From: Sphingomonas bacterium
Lineage (GTDB): Bacteria; Pseudomonadota; Alphaproteobacteria; Sphingomonadales; Sphingomonadaceae
DNA: 64,000 nucleotides
Reading direction: 5' to 3'
Assembly: GCF_903642285.1 (NCBI RefSeq)
Contig: NZ_CAHJWJ010000008.1
Span: forward strand, 1-64,000
Position 1 is the stretch's first letter. Each line of letters opens with the position of its first letter. A model generated the notes under the pieces. The model made no database searches, was not told where the DNA came from, and saw only the letters and a list, made by a program, of their open reading frames with translations. The translations under genes were made by a program, and so were the position numbers. Shown in pieces: positions 63,287 through 64,000 of this stretch.

Positions 63287-64000
63287 TGTCGTTGCTCCAG
63301 CCTTCGCCCAGCCAGCCGGGCGAAGGCTGCGAACAACAGGTTGGCAAACAAAACTACTACGATGCCGGCCGCGGCCGCTGCGCCGATGTCGAATCGAAGC
63401 AGCGCCTCAGCGAACACTAAGAACGACAACGTCGTAGTGGCGTTCCCGGGACCACCGGCGGTGGTCACGAAGATCTCGGCGAATACCGCGATCAGCGCGA
63501 TTGTCTCGATCAGGACTACGAACGCGATCGGTCGAAAGAGGTAGGGAAGCAGGACATGCCGGAAACGCGCCAGCGCTCCAGCGCGATCAAGCGTCGCCGC
63601 TTCGAACTGATCCTGACCAATCGATTGCAAGGTCGTCAGGAAGACAAGCGTACCGAGCGGCAGCCACGACCAAGACAGCATGATTACAATTGTGCCCAAG
63701 GGTAAGCGGCCGACAAAGTCTATCGGTGGCAGGCCTACGCCGTGCAGCAGTGCGGCGACGACGCCCGAAACGGGATTCAGAAGCAAGTTCTTCCATAGCA
63801 GCGCGGTGACCGTAGGCATCACGAAGAAAGGCGAGATTACGAGTAACCGGAGGACGCTCACTCCGCGGATATCGCTGGCGAGCAGCAGGGCAAGCGCGAT
63901 GCCGAGCACAATGTCGATCGCGAGCACTCCCACGATGAGCATGACCGTATTGACGATTGCCCGAACGAAGTCCGGGTCCTGTAGAAAGGTCACGTAATTG
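63283..64000 (-). CDS. Carbohydrate ABC transporter permease, MalF/SmoF type (N-terminus outside window)
   Basis: The visible 239 codons encode membrane helices and the EAA loop DQFEAATLDRAGALARFRHV, followed by LLPYLFRPIAFV. They start in NYVTFLQDPDFVRAIVNTVM, which is internal to the family (the FxNY-x-x-x-x-D-P region), so the true start and the substrate-binding protein gene are beyond base 64000. ATGA overlap with the next permease. Confidence 0.92.
   Translation of the reverse strand, partial: NYVTFLQDPDFVRAIVNTVMLIVGVLAIDIVLGIALALLLASDIRGVSVLRLLVISPFFVMPTVTALLWKNLLLNPVSGVVAALLHGVGLPPIDFVGRLPLGTIVIMLSWSWLPLGTLVFLTTLQSIGQDQFEAATLDRAGALARFRHVLLPYLFRPIAFVVLIETIALIAVFAEIFVTTAGGPGNATTTLSFLVFAEALLRFDIGAAAAAGIVVVLFANLLFAAFARLAGRRLEQRQ

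Noticed and set aside
1..64000. CRISPR array
   Set aside because: No regularly spaced direct repeats and no cas genes were seen anywhere in the window.

Overview
The window looks like chromosomal DNA of a GC-rich alphaproteobacterium, most likely a sphingomonad. The pointers are a GTTC-N7-GTTC LexA box before an ImuA-ImuB-DnaE2 mutasome, two TonB-dependent receptors with N-terminal plug motifs of the type common in sphingomonads, COQ9, a RibB protein with a decayed RibA-like half, and Ti-type conjugation genes. The species was not determined.

Region 1 (1-25193) is mostly core genome: ssb (cut by the window edge), feoB-feoA behind a Fur-like site, COQ9 and a DMT exporter, an Old Yellow Enzyme, a riboflavin operon (ribD-ribE-ribBX-ribH plus a GIY-YIG protein), a TonB-like protein, gltX, prs, a LysR regulator, a bacterial CDC48/VAT-type double AAA ATPase, an MFS transporter, a methyltransferase, rpoZ, the SOS mutasome and tRNA-Gly(GCC). 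A two-hairpin RNA candidate with a clean terminator lies before the CDC48 gene.

Region 2 (25194-32635) is a mosaic accessory segment after tRNA-Gly. It holds a small PD-(D/E)XK-like protein, a 3' fragment of a tRNA-Thr gene (probable old attachment site), a large GHKL ATPase fused to a PD-(D/E)XK-like nuclease domain (the best candidate for an uncharacterised defence protein), a HAD hydrolase that runs into a decayed TraA relaxase/helicase fragment, and a TraD-like coupling protein apparently split by a frameshift.

Region 3 (32636-48287) is a catabolic island: a TonB-dependent receptor diverging from a tandem double-TetR regulator, then a tightly coupled run of esterase, flavin oxidoreductase, acyl-CoA dehydrogenase, APH-type kinase, SDR, acyl-CoA ligase, tyrosine-phosphatase-like protein, enoyl-CoA hydratase, second SDR, a decayed thiolase, a MaoC hydratase and a LysR regulator. 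The kinase, dehydrogenase and ligase together recall 4-hydroxyacyl-CoA catabolism, but the substrate is unknown.

Region 4 (48284-53117) is a mobile-element pile-up: a 73-codon XRE regulator interrupted at codon 9 by a complete group II intron, a 31-bp palindrome before it, an in-frame chimera of an IS110 transposase N-terminus with the C-terminal part of TrbI, an IS66 remnant, and the first codons of a LysR gene cut by that remnant. TraA/TraD pieces on one side of the catabolic block and TrbI on the other suggest that an old conjugative element carried it.

Region 5 (53302-64000), all on the minus strand, holds a second uptake and breakdown set: sugar-alcohol type ABC transporter permeases and ATPase, a mannitol-dehydrogenase-family enzyme, a TonB-dependent receptor with a clear promoter and operator-like repeat, a secreted tannase/feruloyl-esterase-family protein, a nitronate-monooxygenase-like flavoprotein and an AMP-forming ligase. 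The first permease runs off the window end.
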